Shown one piece after another: positions 1-9,207 of a stretch of 64,000 nucleotides of DNA. The translations under genes and the position numbers were made by a program. Every line of letters begins with the position of its first letter. Within the stretch, counting starts at the first letter, position 1. The notes beneath the pieces are model-generated. The model made no database searches and was not told the origin of the DNA. It worked only from the letters and a program-made list of their open reading frames with translations. This stretch comes from Marinobacter bohaiensis (GTDB lineage: Bacteria > Pseudomonadota > Gammaproteobacteria > Pseudomonadales > Oleiphilaceae). The stretch is from contig NZ_QGEH01000001.1 of NCBI RefSeq assembly GCF_003258515.1, positions 2,170,001 to 2,234,000 of the forward strand. The letters are read 5' to 3'.

Positions 1-20
1 AAAGTAGCCGGAGTGCAGCG

Positions 21-2027
21 ATGACGGCAGCAGTTGAGCATCAGGTAAGGACAGAAGTGCTGACGCTGGAAAAAGTCAGCAACGCTGCCATGGGCTTTGT
101 GATACCGAGCTACCAGCGTCCCTATGTGTGGAGTGATGAGGATGTGATCAAGCTCTTTGGTGACATTCGGGATGCCTTTGGCGCCAAAGAGCCGCATTAC
201 TTTATCGGCAGCGTACTGTCAGCGCAGCATGATGTGAATGGCTCGAAGGTGTACGAGCTTATTGATGGTCAGCAGCGCACCACCACCCTGATGTTGCTGT
301 CACTGGCCTTCAAAGCGGCCGATGTGCAATCGCAACTGGCCGACGCCTCCGTACTGGGTGACCAGCCGAGGCTCCGCTTCGAGATCCGTAATGCGGTGGG
401 CAATCTGCTGGGCAGCTACGCGGGCCTGGAGCGCATGGCCCGCCCCGGCCCGGATGCCATCAAGAATGATCCTTACCTTACCCATCTGGATGCGAACCTG
501 CGCGTGCTCAAACAGCAGGTAGAGAAGTTGTCCGAAAGCGATAAGTTCAGCCGTGAAGGGTTTGCCGATTACATCTTTAGGAAGGTGAGCTGGATCAACA
601 ATATTGTCCCGGAGAGCATGGACCTCAATCGCCTGTTCGCGAGCATGAACACGGCAGGTATTCAGCTGGAGCCGGTGGACCTGTTGAAAGCCAAGCTGTT
701 CCGCAAGATCACTACTGAGACGCCCCTGTACAGCGCCATCTGGCAGGCCTGCGAGCACATGGAGAACTACTTCGAACGCAATCTCCGCCAGTTGTTCCCC
801 AATGCGAACTGGAATGCGATTGAGTACAAAGACTTGAGTGCCTATGAGCGCAGGTTCTTTGAGTCCAATGTAGGTGGAAGCGTTGAAGGTGAGAGTAAAG
901 CGTCTGGAATGACACTGCTACACCTGCTCGATGAGGTCAAGGCGGGCAGGACAGCCGACAACGTTAAACCGAAAGAAGAAAACGACACCGAGGAAAGCAT
1001 TGAAGACGAAACCGTCTACTGTCGTTCAATCGTGGGTTTTGATCTGCTGTTGATTCATGCATTTCGAGTGTTCTGCGTCAGAAAAGGTTGGCCGGATATT
1101 GAAGCCCGTATCAAGGCCACCAACCTGATGGCGTGTTTTGAGCGCCTCCTCAGCAAAGACGAAGCGGATATCAAGGCGTTTATCCAGACGCTGTGGCAGG
1201 TGCGTTATCAATTCGATACCCAGGTGGTGAAGTGGGTAGAGCACGATGACAGCGAAGACCCGCAGTTGCGACTGACCAACATCAGCCGCTCGCCCTCCAG
1301 TGGGAAGTATTACATCAACCGCAGTGCTCGGGAGCTGGGAGCGCAGGCCCAGTTGCAGGCAGTGCGTAACTTCACCGGCGACCGTTCCGCCCATTACTGG
1401 CTAACGGCGCTGCTCGCTCGGCTGGTGGAACAACCCGGCATGAGCGATGAAGACGTATTGTATGTAATGGAAAAGCTGGATAACCAGCTCTCGCTGACCA
1501 CCGAAACCCAGAAAGAAGCCAGCTTCAGAATTGCCAAAGGCGAAGTGCCCGCAACAGAGAGTTGGGCTTCCATCCAAACTTATCTCAACAGTGCCCAGGG
1601 CACCGGCTTTGAGCATTACTGGTTCCAGAAACTGGAGTATTTGCTCTGGAAGCAGGGCGACAAGAGCGATGAAAAGCTCAGGCGATACCGAATTACCTCC
1701 AAGAACTCCGTGGAGCATGTGCATCCTCAGCATGAGGAATACAGAAAAGCCATATCCGAAACGGCGCTGGATGCTTTTGGCAACCTGGTACTGTTAAGTC
1801 CGGGCGAAAACTCCTCTTACAGTAACCAGACGGTTGGCAAGAAACGGGAAGATTTCCGAGGCAAGCTCCGCTATGACTCTTTGAAGCTCAAAGCCATCTT
1901 TGAGTTTTACGATCAGGCTGACGGGGTATGGGGTGAGGAGCAGATCGCCGAACATCAGGAACGCATGATTGCACTGCTGGAAAAACATTACAGGCAAGGA
2001 GGGGAGTATGGTCAGCCAAACCAATGA
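21..2027 (+). CDS. DUF262/DUF1524 (GmrSD-like) protein
   Basis: Predicted 668-residue protein with a DUF262 N-terminus (ParB/Srx-like NTPase fold) and a DUF1524 HNH-like C-terminus. Seen: IPSYQRPYVW at residues 28-37, the family signature DGQQRTT at 82-88, and near residues 562-570 VEHVHPQ followed by GNLVLLS, the usual ending of this family. Proteins with this layout include GmrSD type IV restriction enzymes and other NTP-driven defence nucleases (family knowledge). The ATG has GGAG at 10-13. Its last 20 bases overlap the start of the HsdR gene, so the two are probably translationally coupled within one restriction operon whose hsdM and hsdS would lie left of the window (inference). Base composition is visibly lower in GC than from recC onward, as expected for acquired DNA. 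Whether it helps the type I enzyme or acts alone cannot be decided here. Confidence 0.85.
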   Translation: MTAAVEHQVRTEVLTLEKVSNAAMGFVIPSYQRPYVWSDEDVIKLFGDIRDAFGAKEPHYFIGSVLSAQHDVNGSKVYELIDGQQRTTTLMLLSLAFKAADVQSQLADASVLGDQPRLRFEIRNAVGNLLGSYAGLERMARPGPDAIKNDPYLTHLDANLRVLKQQVEKLSESDKFSREGFADYIFRKVSWINNIVPESMDLNRLFASMNTAGIQLEPVDLLKAKLFRKITTETPLYSAIWQACEHMENYFERNLRQLFPNANWNAIEYKDLSAYERRFFESNVGGSVEGESKASGMTLLHLLDEVKAGRTADNVKPKEENDTEESIEDETVYCRSIVGFDLLLIHAFRVFCVRKGWPDIEARIKATNLMACFERLLSKDEADIKAFIQTLWQVRYQFDTQVVKWVEHDDSEDPQLRLTNISRSPSSGKYYINRSARELGAQAQLQAVRNFTGDRSAHYWLTALLARLVEQPGMSDEDVLYVMEKLDNQLSLTTETQKEASFRIAKGEVPATESWASIQTYLNSAQGTGFEHYWFQKLEYLLWKQGDKSDEKLRRYRITSKNSVEHVHPQHEEYRKAISETALDAFGNLVLLSPGENSSYSNQTVGKKREDFRGKLRYDSLKLKAIFEFYDQADGVWGEEQIAEHQERMIALLEKHYRQGGEYGQPNQ

Positions 2028-5000
2028 GCGGGCGTTGGAAGCTGCCATCGAGCAGGGATTAACGGGCATGACCACAGAGGCCATCATGCAGGCTGGCAAG
2101 GTAAAAGAGACCCCGGCGGATGATCTGGTAGCCAGTAATGGTTTTCGGCTTGGGCTGCCGATGGACTTCAATGCCCACTACGCCATCGATGAAAAGCAGT
2201 TCTGGCAGTTTCTCGAGCAGACTCAGCAAAAAGAGCTGGGCAAACTCAAAAAACACAATCCCACCGACTGGGATCGCAAGCTTCTTGAGCGTTATGACCG
2301 ACTCATCAAGAAACATGGCATTCTGCATCTGCTCAAAAAGGGGCTGGCGGTGGATGATGCCCATTTCCATCTAATGTACCCCGCTCCGCTCGCTAGCAGC
2401 AGTGAGAAGGTGAAACAGAACTTTTTGAGCAATATCTTCAGTTGTACCCGGCAGGTCCGCTATTCCTTAGCCAATCCGCTGCACGAAATTGACATGGTGC
2501 TGTTCGTGAATGGTATACCACTGGTGACGATGGAGCTGAAGAACGCCTGGACCGGGCAGACCGCCCGTTACCATGGCCAGAAGCAGTATCGTGAAAGCCG
2601 GGATATCCATCAGCCGCTGCTGCATTTCGCACGCTGTCTGGTCCACATGGCCGTGGATACGGACGAGGTCTACATGACCACCAAGCTGGACGGGAAAGCG
2701 ACCTATTTCCTGCCGTTCAACAAGGGCCATAACCACGGAAAGGGCAACCCGCCCAACCCCAACGGGCACAAAAGTGCGTACCTGTGGCAGGAAGTATTTA
2801 CCAAAGACAGCCTGGCCAACATTATCCAGCATTTCGTGCGTCTGGATGGCAGCAGCAAGGACCCACTGCGAAAGCGGACGCTGTTCTTCCCGCGCTATCA
2901 CCAGATGGATGTAGTGCGCAGGCTGGTTGCCCATGCAGAAGCGCATGGTGTGGGCCACACCTATCTGATTCAACATTCTGCCGGTTCGGGGAAATCCAAC
3001 TCGATTACCTGGGCCGCCTATCAGCTGATCGAGACTTACCCGGACACTGCTGAGGCTGCTGGCGGCAAAGCGATGGATCAGCCGCTGTTCGATTCCGTGA
3101 TTGTAGTGACCGATCGGCGACTTCTGGACAGGCAGATACGGGACAACATCAAGGAGTTTTCCGAGGTAAAGAACATTGTCGCGCCGGCTTTTAAATCGTC
3201 AGAGCTGAAAAGCGCGCTTGAAAGCGGTAAGAAAATCATCATTACCACCATCCAGAAATTCCCGTTCATTGTGGACGGAATCGAGGATCTGGGTGACAAG
3301 CGCTTTGCCGTGATCATTGATGAGGCACATAGCTCCCAGTCAGGTACCGCGCACGACAACATGAACCGGGCTATGGGACAGGACGATGACGAGGACGATC
3401 AGGACAAGATCCTGAAAGCCATGCGCTCGCGCAAAATGCGAGGGAATGCCTCCTATTTGGCGTTCACCGCGACGCCCAAGAACACCACCCTGGAAAAGTT
3501 CGGCGAGAAGCAGGCGGATGGTAGCTACAAAGAGTTCCACCTGTATTCCATGAAACAGGCCATTGAGGAAGGCTTTATTCTTGATGTGTTGGCCAATTAC
3601 ACCACCTATAAGGGCTACTATGAGATTGAAAAATCCATAGCCGAAAACCCCTTATTCGATACCAAGAAGGCCCAGAAGAAGCTGCGTGCCTATGTGGAAC
3701 GTAGCCAGCAGACCATTGATACCAAAGCGGAGATTATGCTTGAGCACTTCATTCCACAGGTGGTGAATGCAAAGAAGCTCAAGGCCAAGGGCATGGTGGT
3801 GACTCAGAATATCGAGACCGCGATTCGCTATCACAAGGCCATCAGTCGGCTGTTAGAAAAGAATGGCAACCCGTTCAAGGCTCTTGTGGCTTTCTCGGGC
3901 ACGAAGGAAGTGGATGGTATCGAGTATACCGAAGCCGAGATCAACGGCTTCTCAGATAACGATACTAAAGACAAGTTTGATACGGACGAATATCGCCTGC
4001 TGGTGGTAGCCAACAAGTACCTCACCGGTTTTGATCAGCCAAAGCTCTGTGCCATGTATGTGGACAAGAAGCTGGCCTCAGTGATGTGTGTGCAGACCCT
4101 GTCACGCCTTAATCGTTCCGCGCCCAAGTTGGGTAAGAAAACGGAAGATCTGTTCATTCTTGATTTCTTCAATTCCACGGACGATATCAAAACCGCTTTT
4201 GATCCGTTTTATACCGCCACATCCCTGTCTGGCGCCACGGATGTGAATGTACTCCATGAGCTCAAGGATGCGATGGATGAGGCGGGCGTCTATGAATGGT
4301 ACGAAGTCGAGGATTTCGTAAAGCGCTATTTCAATGGTGAGGACGCCCAGACCCTGAGCCCAATTATTGATGTGGCGGCATCGCGGTTCGAGCATGAGCT
4401 GGATCTGGACGATGATGAGAAAGTTGATTTCAAGATCAAGGCTAAGCAGTACGTGAAGATATACGGGCAGATGGCATCAATCCTGCCGTACGAGATTGTG
4501 GCTTGGGAAAAGCTATTCTGGTTTCTGAAATTCCTCGTACCTAAGCTGAAGGTGAAAGACCCGGATTCCGATTCAATTGATGAGCTTCTGGAGTCAGTAG
4601 ACCTTAGTTCCTACGGTCTGCAGAGGGTCAAACTGAATCAGGCGATTAACTTGGATCAGGAAGATACAGAGTTGGATCCTCAGAATCCCAATCCGCGAGG
4701 CGCGTATGACGGGGAGAAACAGCTGGACCCTCTGGACGATATTGTCCGCTCGTTTAATGAGCGCTGGTTTCAAGGTTGGAGCGCCACACCTGAAGAGCAG
4801 AAGGTCAAATTCATAAACATTGCCGAAAGTATCAAACAACATCCTGATTTTGAGAGCAAATATCAAAACAATCCTGACCCCCATAATAGGGAGTTGGCAT
4901 TCGAGAAAATTCTAAAAGAAGTCATGCTACGTAGAAGGAAGGACGAGCTGGAATTGTATAAATTGTTTGCCGGGGATGGGGCTTTCAAAGCTGCGTGGAT

Positions 5001-5031
5001 GCAGAGTATGCAGCGAATGATAGATAAGTAG
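2008..5031 (+). CDS. hsdR: Type I restriction enzyme R subunit (HsdR)
   Basis: Motor and nuclease subunit of a type I restriction-modification complex: it translocates DNA with ATP and cuts unmodified DNA when bound to HsdM/HsdS. Seen in order: an N-terminal PD-(D/E)xK nuclease (EIDMVLF near residue 162, then MELKNAW near 176), Walker A HSAGSGKS near 323-331, the DEAH box IIDEAHSSQ near 437, motif III FTATPK and motif VI LSRLNR, then a long C-terminal region. Length 1007 residues is typical. The frame is open upstream, but the ATG at 2008 is preceded by a strong AAGGAGGGG at 1996-2004, so this start is chosen over one at 1969. It overlaps the DUF262 gene by 20 bases. No hsdM or hsdS is in the window; they should lie to the left. 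It is the last gene before the tRNA-Cys remnant. Confidence 0.95.
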   Translation: MVSQTNERALEAAIEQGLTGMTTEAIMQAGKVKETPADDLVASNGFRLGLPMDFNAHYAIDEKQFWQFLEQTQQKELGKLKKHNPTDWDRKLLERYDRLIKKHGILHLLKKGLAVDDAHFHLMYPAPLASSSEKVKQNFLSNIFSCTRQVRYSLANPLHEIDMVLFVNGIPLVTMELKNAWTGQTARYHGQKQYRESRDIHQPLLHFARCLVHMAVDTDEVYMTTKLDGKATYFLPFNKGHNHGKGNPPNPNGHKSAYLWQEVFTKDSLANIIQHFVRLDGSSKDPLRKRTLFFPRYHQMDVVRRLVAHAEAHGVGHTYLIQHSAGSGKSNSITWAAYQLIETYPDTAEAAGGKAMDQPLFDSVIVVTDRRLLDRQIRDNIKEFSEVKNIVAPAFKSSELKSALESGKKIIITTIQKFPFIVDGIEDLGDKRFAVIIDEAHSSQSGTAHDNMNRAMGQDDDEDDQDKILKAMRSRKMRGNASYLAFTATPKNTTLEKFGEKQADGSYKEFHLYSMKQAIEEGFILDVLANYTTYKGYYEIEKSIAENPLFDTKKAQKKLRAYVERSQQTIDTKAEIMLEHFIPQVVNAKKLKAKGMVVTQNIETAIRYHKAISRLLEKNGNPFKALVAFSGTKEVDGIEYTEAEINGFSDNDTKDKFDTDEYRLLVVANKYLTGFDQPKLCAMYVDKKLASVMCVQTLSRLNRSAPKLGKKTEDLFILDFFNSTDDIKTAFDPFYTATSLSGATDVNVLHELKDAMDEAGVYEWYEVEDFVKRYFNGEDAQTLSPIIDVAASRFEHELDLDDDEKVDFKIKAKQYVKIYGQMASILPYEIVAWEKLFWFLKFLVPKLKVKDPDSDSIDELLESVDLSSYGLQRVKLNQAINLDQEDTELDPQNPNPRGAYDGEKQLDPLDDIVRSFNERWFQGWSATPEEQKVKFINIAESIKQHPDFESKYQNNPDPHNRELAFEKILKEVMLRRRKDELELYKLFAGDGAFKAAWMQSMQRMIDK

Positions 5032-5098
5032 ATTGGTATGCGATTCCGAATTTAAGAAGTGCACGGAGTCGGTCTGTTTCGTCAAAAATGCGAACCAA

Positions 5099-5149
<51 letters not shown>

Positions 5150-5250
5150 CCTGAAGATCCCGAAGACATCGCTCCCGACTGTTGATCCTTGTCGATCTCC
5201 CGGTTGCTGCCGTCATTGAGGCGAGGCGCAGGCCGTTCGCTTCTCGCAAT

Positions 5251-5427
5251 TTATGGCCTTGGCCCGCGACCCCGAAACAGGTTCGCCAACACCGAAATCA
5301 CCAGCAGCACCAGGAAAATAAAGAACAGGATCTTGGCGAAGCCAGCCGCGGTTCCGGCAATCCCGCCAAATCCCAGCACGCCGGCGATGATCGCGATCAC
5401 CAAACAAACCAGTGCCCAATACAACAT
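5251..5427 (-). CDS. DUF1328 (YtjA-type) small membrane protein
   Basis: Small inner-membrane protein of 58 residues, beginning [16 protein letters not shown] and ending [12 protein letters not shown]. It has two hydrophobic segments, at about 3-25 and 32-50, and the [13 protein letters not shown] linker typical of the DUF1328/UPF0391 family (YtjA in E. coli). Function is unknown; family members are often linked to envelope stress or stationary phase. The start codon is well fixed by an AAGGAGGAACC ribosome site just upstream (complement of 5431-5441). It lies between the tRNA-Cys remnant and recC, on the opposite strand, and has the high GC of the core genome, so I place it outside the island. 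Confidence 0.85.
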   Translation of the reverse strand: MLYWALVCLVIAIIAGVLGFGGIAGTAAGFAKILFFIFLVLLVISVLANLFRGRGPRP

Positions 5428-5700
5428 AACGGTTCCTCCTTGCTGTCCGATGCGATATCCGGACGGCGCTGAACGTCATTAACGTTCTTTCAACGTTGCA
5501 CAGGAATTCAGTAACCACAAACCGTGAGTGCCGTTGCCACGTGAACTATGATGGCCAAGCAGTTGATTTGCAGGCGCATGACGGCTTTATTATGGTTTCT
5601 TCAGTTTGTGCTGGCGCGACAGATTTCCGACAATGGGCGACGCTTTCAGAAACCACTCCGCCCGGCTGATTCGGTAGCGCGCGGATTCCAGGGAATGACG

Positions 5701-8700
5701 ATGCAGGCAGTTAACCGTTCAGCGTTGCCCACCGGCTTTCAGGTGATTCACGCCAATAAGCTCGAAGACTTGCGGGCGGTCACCGTGGAGCTGATTCGGA
5801 AGTTCCCCCTGGCGCCCCTGGAAAACGAAGTGTTCCTGGTTCACTCCAACGGCATCGCCCAGTGGCTCAAGCTGGCCCTGGCGCGGGATGCGGACGACCC
5901 GGAACTGCCGGGCAACGGCATCGCCGCCGCCATGGAGTTTTCCCTGCCGTCGCGCTTCCTCTGGAACGTCTACCGGACGGTGCTGGGCGAAGACCAGGTG
6001 CCCGAGCAGTCGCCGTTCGACAAGGATCGGATGACCTGGCGCCTGCTGCGCCTGATCCCCGAGCTGGCCGACGAGCCGGTGTTCGAGCCCCTGCAGCGAT
6101 TCCTGCAGGGCAGTGAGGCGGAGCGGCGCCAGTACCAGCTCGCCGAGCGAGTGGCCGACCTGCTCGACCAGTACCAGGTGTATCGGGCCGACTGGCTGGA
6201 CGACTGGGCGAGCGGCGAGGACCTGATTCGCGTGCCCGGTAACGACACCAAGCCGGTGCCCGACGAACAGCGCTGGCAACCGGCGCTCTGGCGGCATCTG
6301 ATCGACGACATCGAGGCCAGCGTCGCCAACACCAGTCGCGCCGAAGTCCACACCCGGTTCCTGGAAACCGCTCGCACCCTGAATGACAGCAACCGGCCCC
6401 GGGGCCTGCCGCGCCGGGTGATCGTGTTCGGGCTGTCCTCGCTGCCGCAACAGACCCTGGACGTGCTCAGCGCCCTGGGGCAGTGCTGTCAGGTGATCCT
6501 CTGTGTCCATAACCCGTGCCAGTACCACTGGGCGGACATCATCGAGGACAAGGACCTGCTGCGCGCCGAGCGCCGCCGTCGGGACCGCAAACCCGGGACG
6601 CCGTCCACCCTCGACGACCACAACCTGCACCTCCACGCCCAGCCGCTGTTGGCCGCCTGGGGCAAGCAGGGGCGCGACTACATCCGCCTGCTGGACGGCT
6701 ACGACGCGCCCGAGCATTACGCCCACTGGCTGGACCGGGTGGACCTGTTCCGCCCCAGCGACGGCGATAGCCTGCTCAACCAGCTGCAGAACGACATTCT
6801 CGACCTGAACCCGGTTCACGAGGCAACGCGCAGCGCTGAGAGCAACAGCAACGACACCTCCATCGTGTTCCACAGCACCCACAGCCCGTTGCGCGAAGTG
6901 GAAGTGCTGCACGATCAGCTGCTCGCCGCGTTCAGCGCCGACGACAGCCTCAAGCCCCAGGACATCATCGTCATGGTGCCGGACATCAACGCCTACGCGC
7001 CGCACATCGAGGCGGTGTTCGGCCAGTTGGATCCGGACGACGACCGCTACATCCCATACACGATTTCCGACCAGGGCCAGCGTCACCAGAGCCCGGTCCT
7101 GGTGGCGCTGGAGGCGCTCATGTCGCTGCCGGAGTCCCGGCTGGGTGTCAGCGACGTGCTGGACCTGCTCGACGTCGCGCCCCTGCGCCACCGCTTCGGC
7201 CTGACCGAGGACGACCTGCCGCAGTTGCACGACTGGATCCGCGGCGCCAACATTCGCTGGGGTCTGGACGATGCGCACCGGGCGTCGCTGGATCTCCCCG
7301 AGGGCCTGTTCCGCAACAGCTGGCTGTTCGGCCTGCAGCGCATGTTGCTGGGATACGCCACCGGTGACGGCGGCGCCTGGCAGGGCATTGAACCGTTCAG
7401 CGAAGTGGGCGGTCTGGAAAGCCGCCTGGCCGGCCAGCTCAACCTGTTCCTCGAGCAGTTGCAGCAATACTGGGCGCGCCTGCGGGAAGCGCGCACGCCG
7501 GACGAGTGGGCGGGCATCCTCAACCAGCTGCTGCGGGATTTCTTCGAGGAGCCGGAAGGCGACGACGTACTGCTGTTCACCCAACTGGAAACCGCCGTCG
7601 AACAATGGCTCGACGCCTGCCACGAGGCGCAACTGGATACGCCGCTGCCGCTGCACGTGGTGCGCGACGTGCTGCTGGAACAGCTCGACCAGGGCGGCCT
7701 GAGCCAGCGCTTCCTGGCGGGCAAGGTCAATTTCGCCACGCTGCTGCCGATGCGGGCCATCCCGTTTCGGCGCGTGTGCCTGCTGGGCATGAACGACGGC
7801 GACTACCCGCGCACCCAGCCGCCCATGGATTTCGACCTGATGGCCCGGGATTACCGCCCCGGCGACCGGTCCCGGCGCGAGGACGACCGCTTCCTGTTCC
7901 TGGAGGCATTCCTGTCGGCGCGGGACCAGTTCTACATCAGTTGGATCGGCCGCAGCATCCACGATAATTCCGAACGCCCGCCATCCGTGCTGGTCGCGCA
8001 GCTCCGCGACCACATCGACACGATCCGGCCGGTGCCTGAAGGCGGGCCGGCTCTGACCCACGCCCTGACCACCGAGCACCCGCTGCAACCGTTCAGCACT
8101 CATTACTTCCGGGACGACGCATCGTTGTTCACCTTCGCCCGGGAATGGCGCGCGGCGCTGGACCGGGACGCACCGATCGAACAGGCCTCGCTGCCCAGTC
8201 TCGACAGTCTGCCGGCCAGCGTGTTCGAGCAGCCTTTAAGCCTGGTGCAGCTGAGCCAGTGTCTGCGCCAGCCCGTCGCGGTGTTCTTCCAGCAGCGCCT
8301 GGGGGTCTATTTCGAGCGCAGTGAACTGGAGAGCGAGGACGAGGAGCCCATCGTGCTGGACGGCCTGGCCCGCTGGAAACTGACCGATACCCTGATCCAG
8401 GGCGTGCTGCGCCAGACCGACGACCGCGAGAACCTGCCGGCCCGGTTGCTGGAGACGGCCCAGCGGGCCATCGGTCGCGGCGAGCTGGCGCTGTCGGAGA
8501 GTCTGGCGGATCTGCAGGTGCGCCAGGCCATCGCGCCGCTGCCGGAACTGTTCGACCGCTACCAGGCGAAGCTCGCAGCCTTCCCGGAGGTCGAAGCGCT
8601 GACGCCGCTGCGCCTGTCCCTCGAGGTGAGCGACGACACGCTCTGGCTGGAAGACTGGGTCCGTGACCTGCGGGTGGACGGGCAGGGCGAGCGCATCCAG

Positions 8701-9207
8701 GTGCACCTGAGCAGCAGCAACCTGACCAGCCCGGATCGACGCTACCGCTGGCACCAGCTGTTGCGCCCCTGGGTGACCCATCTGGCAGCCAACGCGGTGC
8801 GCGGACCGGTGACGACCCACGTACTGAGCCAGGCCGGCGACGTGGCCTTTACCGGTTTGGATGCCTCGGCCGCCGAGGCCCGCCTGCAGAGTCTGATGCA
8901 GCTGTGGCTCGACGCCCATCGCACGCCGCTGCCGGTCGCGCCGAAGACGGCCTTTGCCTGGCTGGGCGCGGAAAACAAGGGCGAGGACGCCATGCAGCGG
9001 GCCGCGCGGGGCGCCTACGAATCCCAGTTCAAGTCCACCGGCGAGGCGGACGAAAGCGCCTACCTGCAACGCCTGTATCCCGATTTTGACGGCCTCTCGC
9101 AGAGCGGCGAATTCGCACGACTGGTAGACCGCCTGTATCGCCCCATCCGCGACAACGTCCACGGCGCCTCCAGTGCGAGTGCGCGCGCGGCCAAGGACAC
9201 GCCATGA
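5701..9207 (+). CDS. recC: Exodeoxyribonuclease V subunit gamma (RecC)
   Basis: Subunit of the RecBCD helicase-nuclease, which processes double-strand ends, reads Chi and loads RecA. RecC holds the complex together, splits the duplex and recognises Chi in its inactivated helicase-like channel. Seen: the N-terminal region FQVIHANKLEDL and VHSNGIAQWLKLALA, typical of RecC, and CLLGMNDGDYPR in the second half. No Walker motif is present, as expected. The frame is open from 5548, but the ATG at 5701 has AGGGA at 5690-5694 with good spacing and gives 1168 residues, close to the family length; another ATG at 5695 is too near that site. Its stop overlaps the recB start by four bases (ATGA), and recB overlaps recD the same way, so the three form one operon. 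Unlike in E. coli, no ptrA lies between recC and recB. Confidence 0.95.
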   Translation: MQAVNRSALPTGFQVIHANKLEDLRAVTVELIRKFPLAPLENEVFLVHSNGIAQWLKLALARDADDPELPGNGIAAAMEFSLPSRFLWNVYRTVLGEDQVPEQSPFDKDRMTWRLLRLIPELADEPVFEPLQRFLQGSEAERRQYQLAERVADLLDQYQVYRADWLDDWASGEDLIRVPGNDTKPVPDEQRWQPALWRHLIDDIEASVANTSRAEVHTRFLETARTLNDSNRPRGLPRRVIVFGLSSLPQQTLDVLSALGQCCQVILCVHNPCQYHWADIIEDKDLLRAERRRRDRKPGTPSTLDDHNLHLHAQPLLAAWGKQGRDYIRLLDGYDAPEHYAHWLDRVDLFRPSDGDSLLNQLQNDILDLNPVHEATRSAESNSNDTSIVFHSTHSPLREVEVLHDQLLAAFSADDSLKPQDIIVMVPDINAYAPHIEAVFGQLDPDDDRYIPYTISDQGQRHQSPVLVALEALMSLPESRLGVSDVLDLLDVAPLRHRFGLTEDDLPQLHDWIRGANIRWGLDDAHRASLDLPEGLFRNSWLFGLQRMLLGYATGDGGAWQGIEPFSEVGGLESRLAGQLNLFLEQLQQYWARLREARTPDEWAGILNQLLRDFFEEPEGDDVLLFTQLETAVEQWLDACHEAQLDTPLPLHVVRDVLLEQLDQGGLSQRFLAGKVNFATLLPMRAIPFRRVCLLGMNDGDYPRTQPPMDFDLMARDYRPGDRSRREDDRFLFLEAFLSARDQFYISWIGRSIHDNSERPPSVLVAQLRDHIDTIRPVPEGGPALTHALTTEHPLQPFSTHYFRDDASLFTFAREWRAALDRDAPIEQASLPSLDSLPASVFEQPLSLVQLSQCLRQPVAVFFQQRLGVYFERSELESEDEEPIVLDGLARWKLTDTLIQGVLRQTDDRENLPARLLETAQRAIGRGELALSESLADLQVRQAIAPLPELFDRYQAKLAAFPEVEALTPLRLSLEVSDDTLWLEDWVRDLRVDGQGERIQVHLSSSNLTSPDRRYRWHQLLRPWVTHLAANAVRGPVTTHVLSQAGDVAFTGLDASAAEARLQSLMQLWLDAHRTPLPVAPKTAFAWLGAENKGEDAMQRAARGAYESQFKSTGEADESAYLQRLYPDFDGLSQSGEFARLVDRLYRPIRDNVHGASSASARAAKDTP

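Noticed and set aside
5719-8103. A 794-codon open frame on the minus strand across recC, Gln/Val/Arg-rich
   Set aside because: It mirrors the codon pattern of the high-GC recC gene, has no start site support and no recognisable domain; recC on the plus strand is certain.
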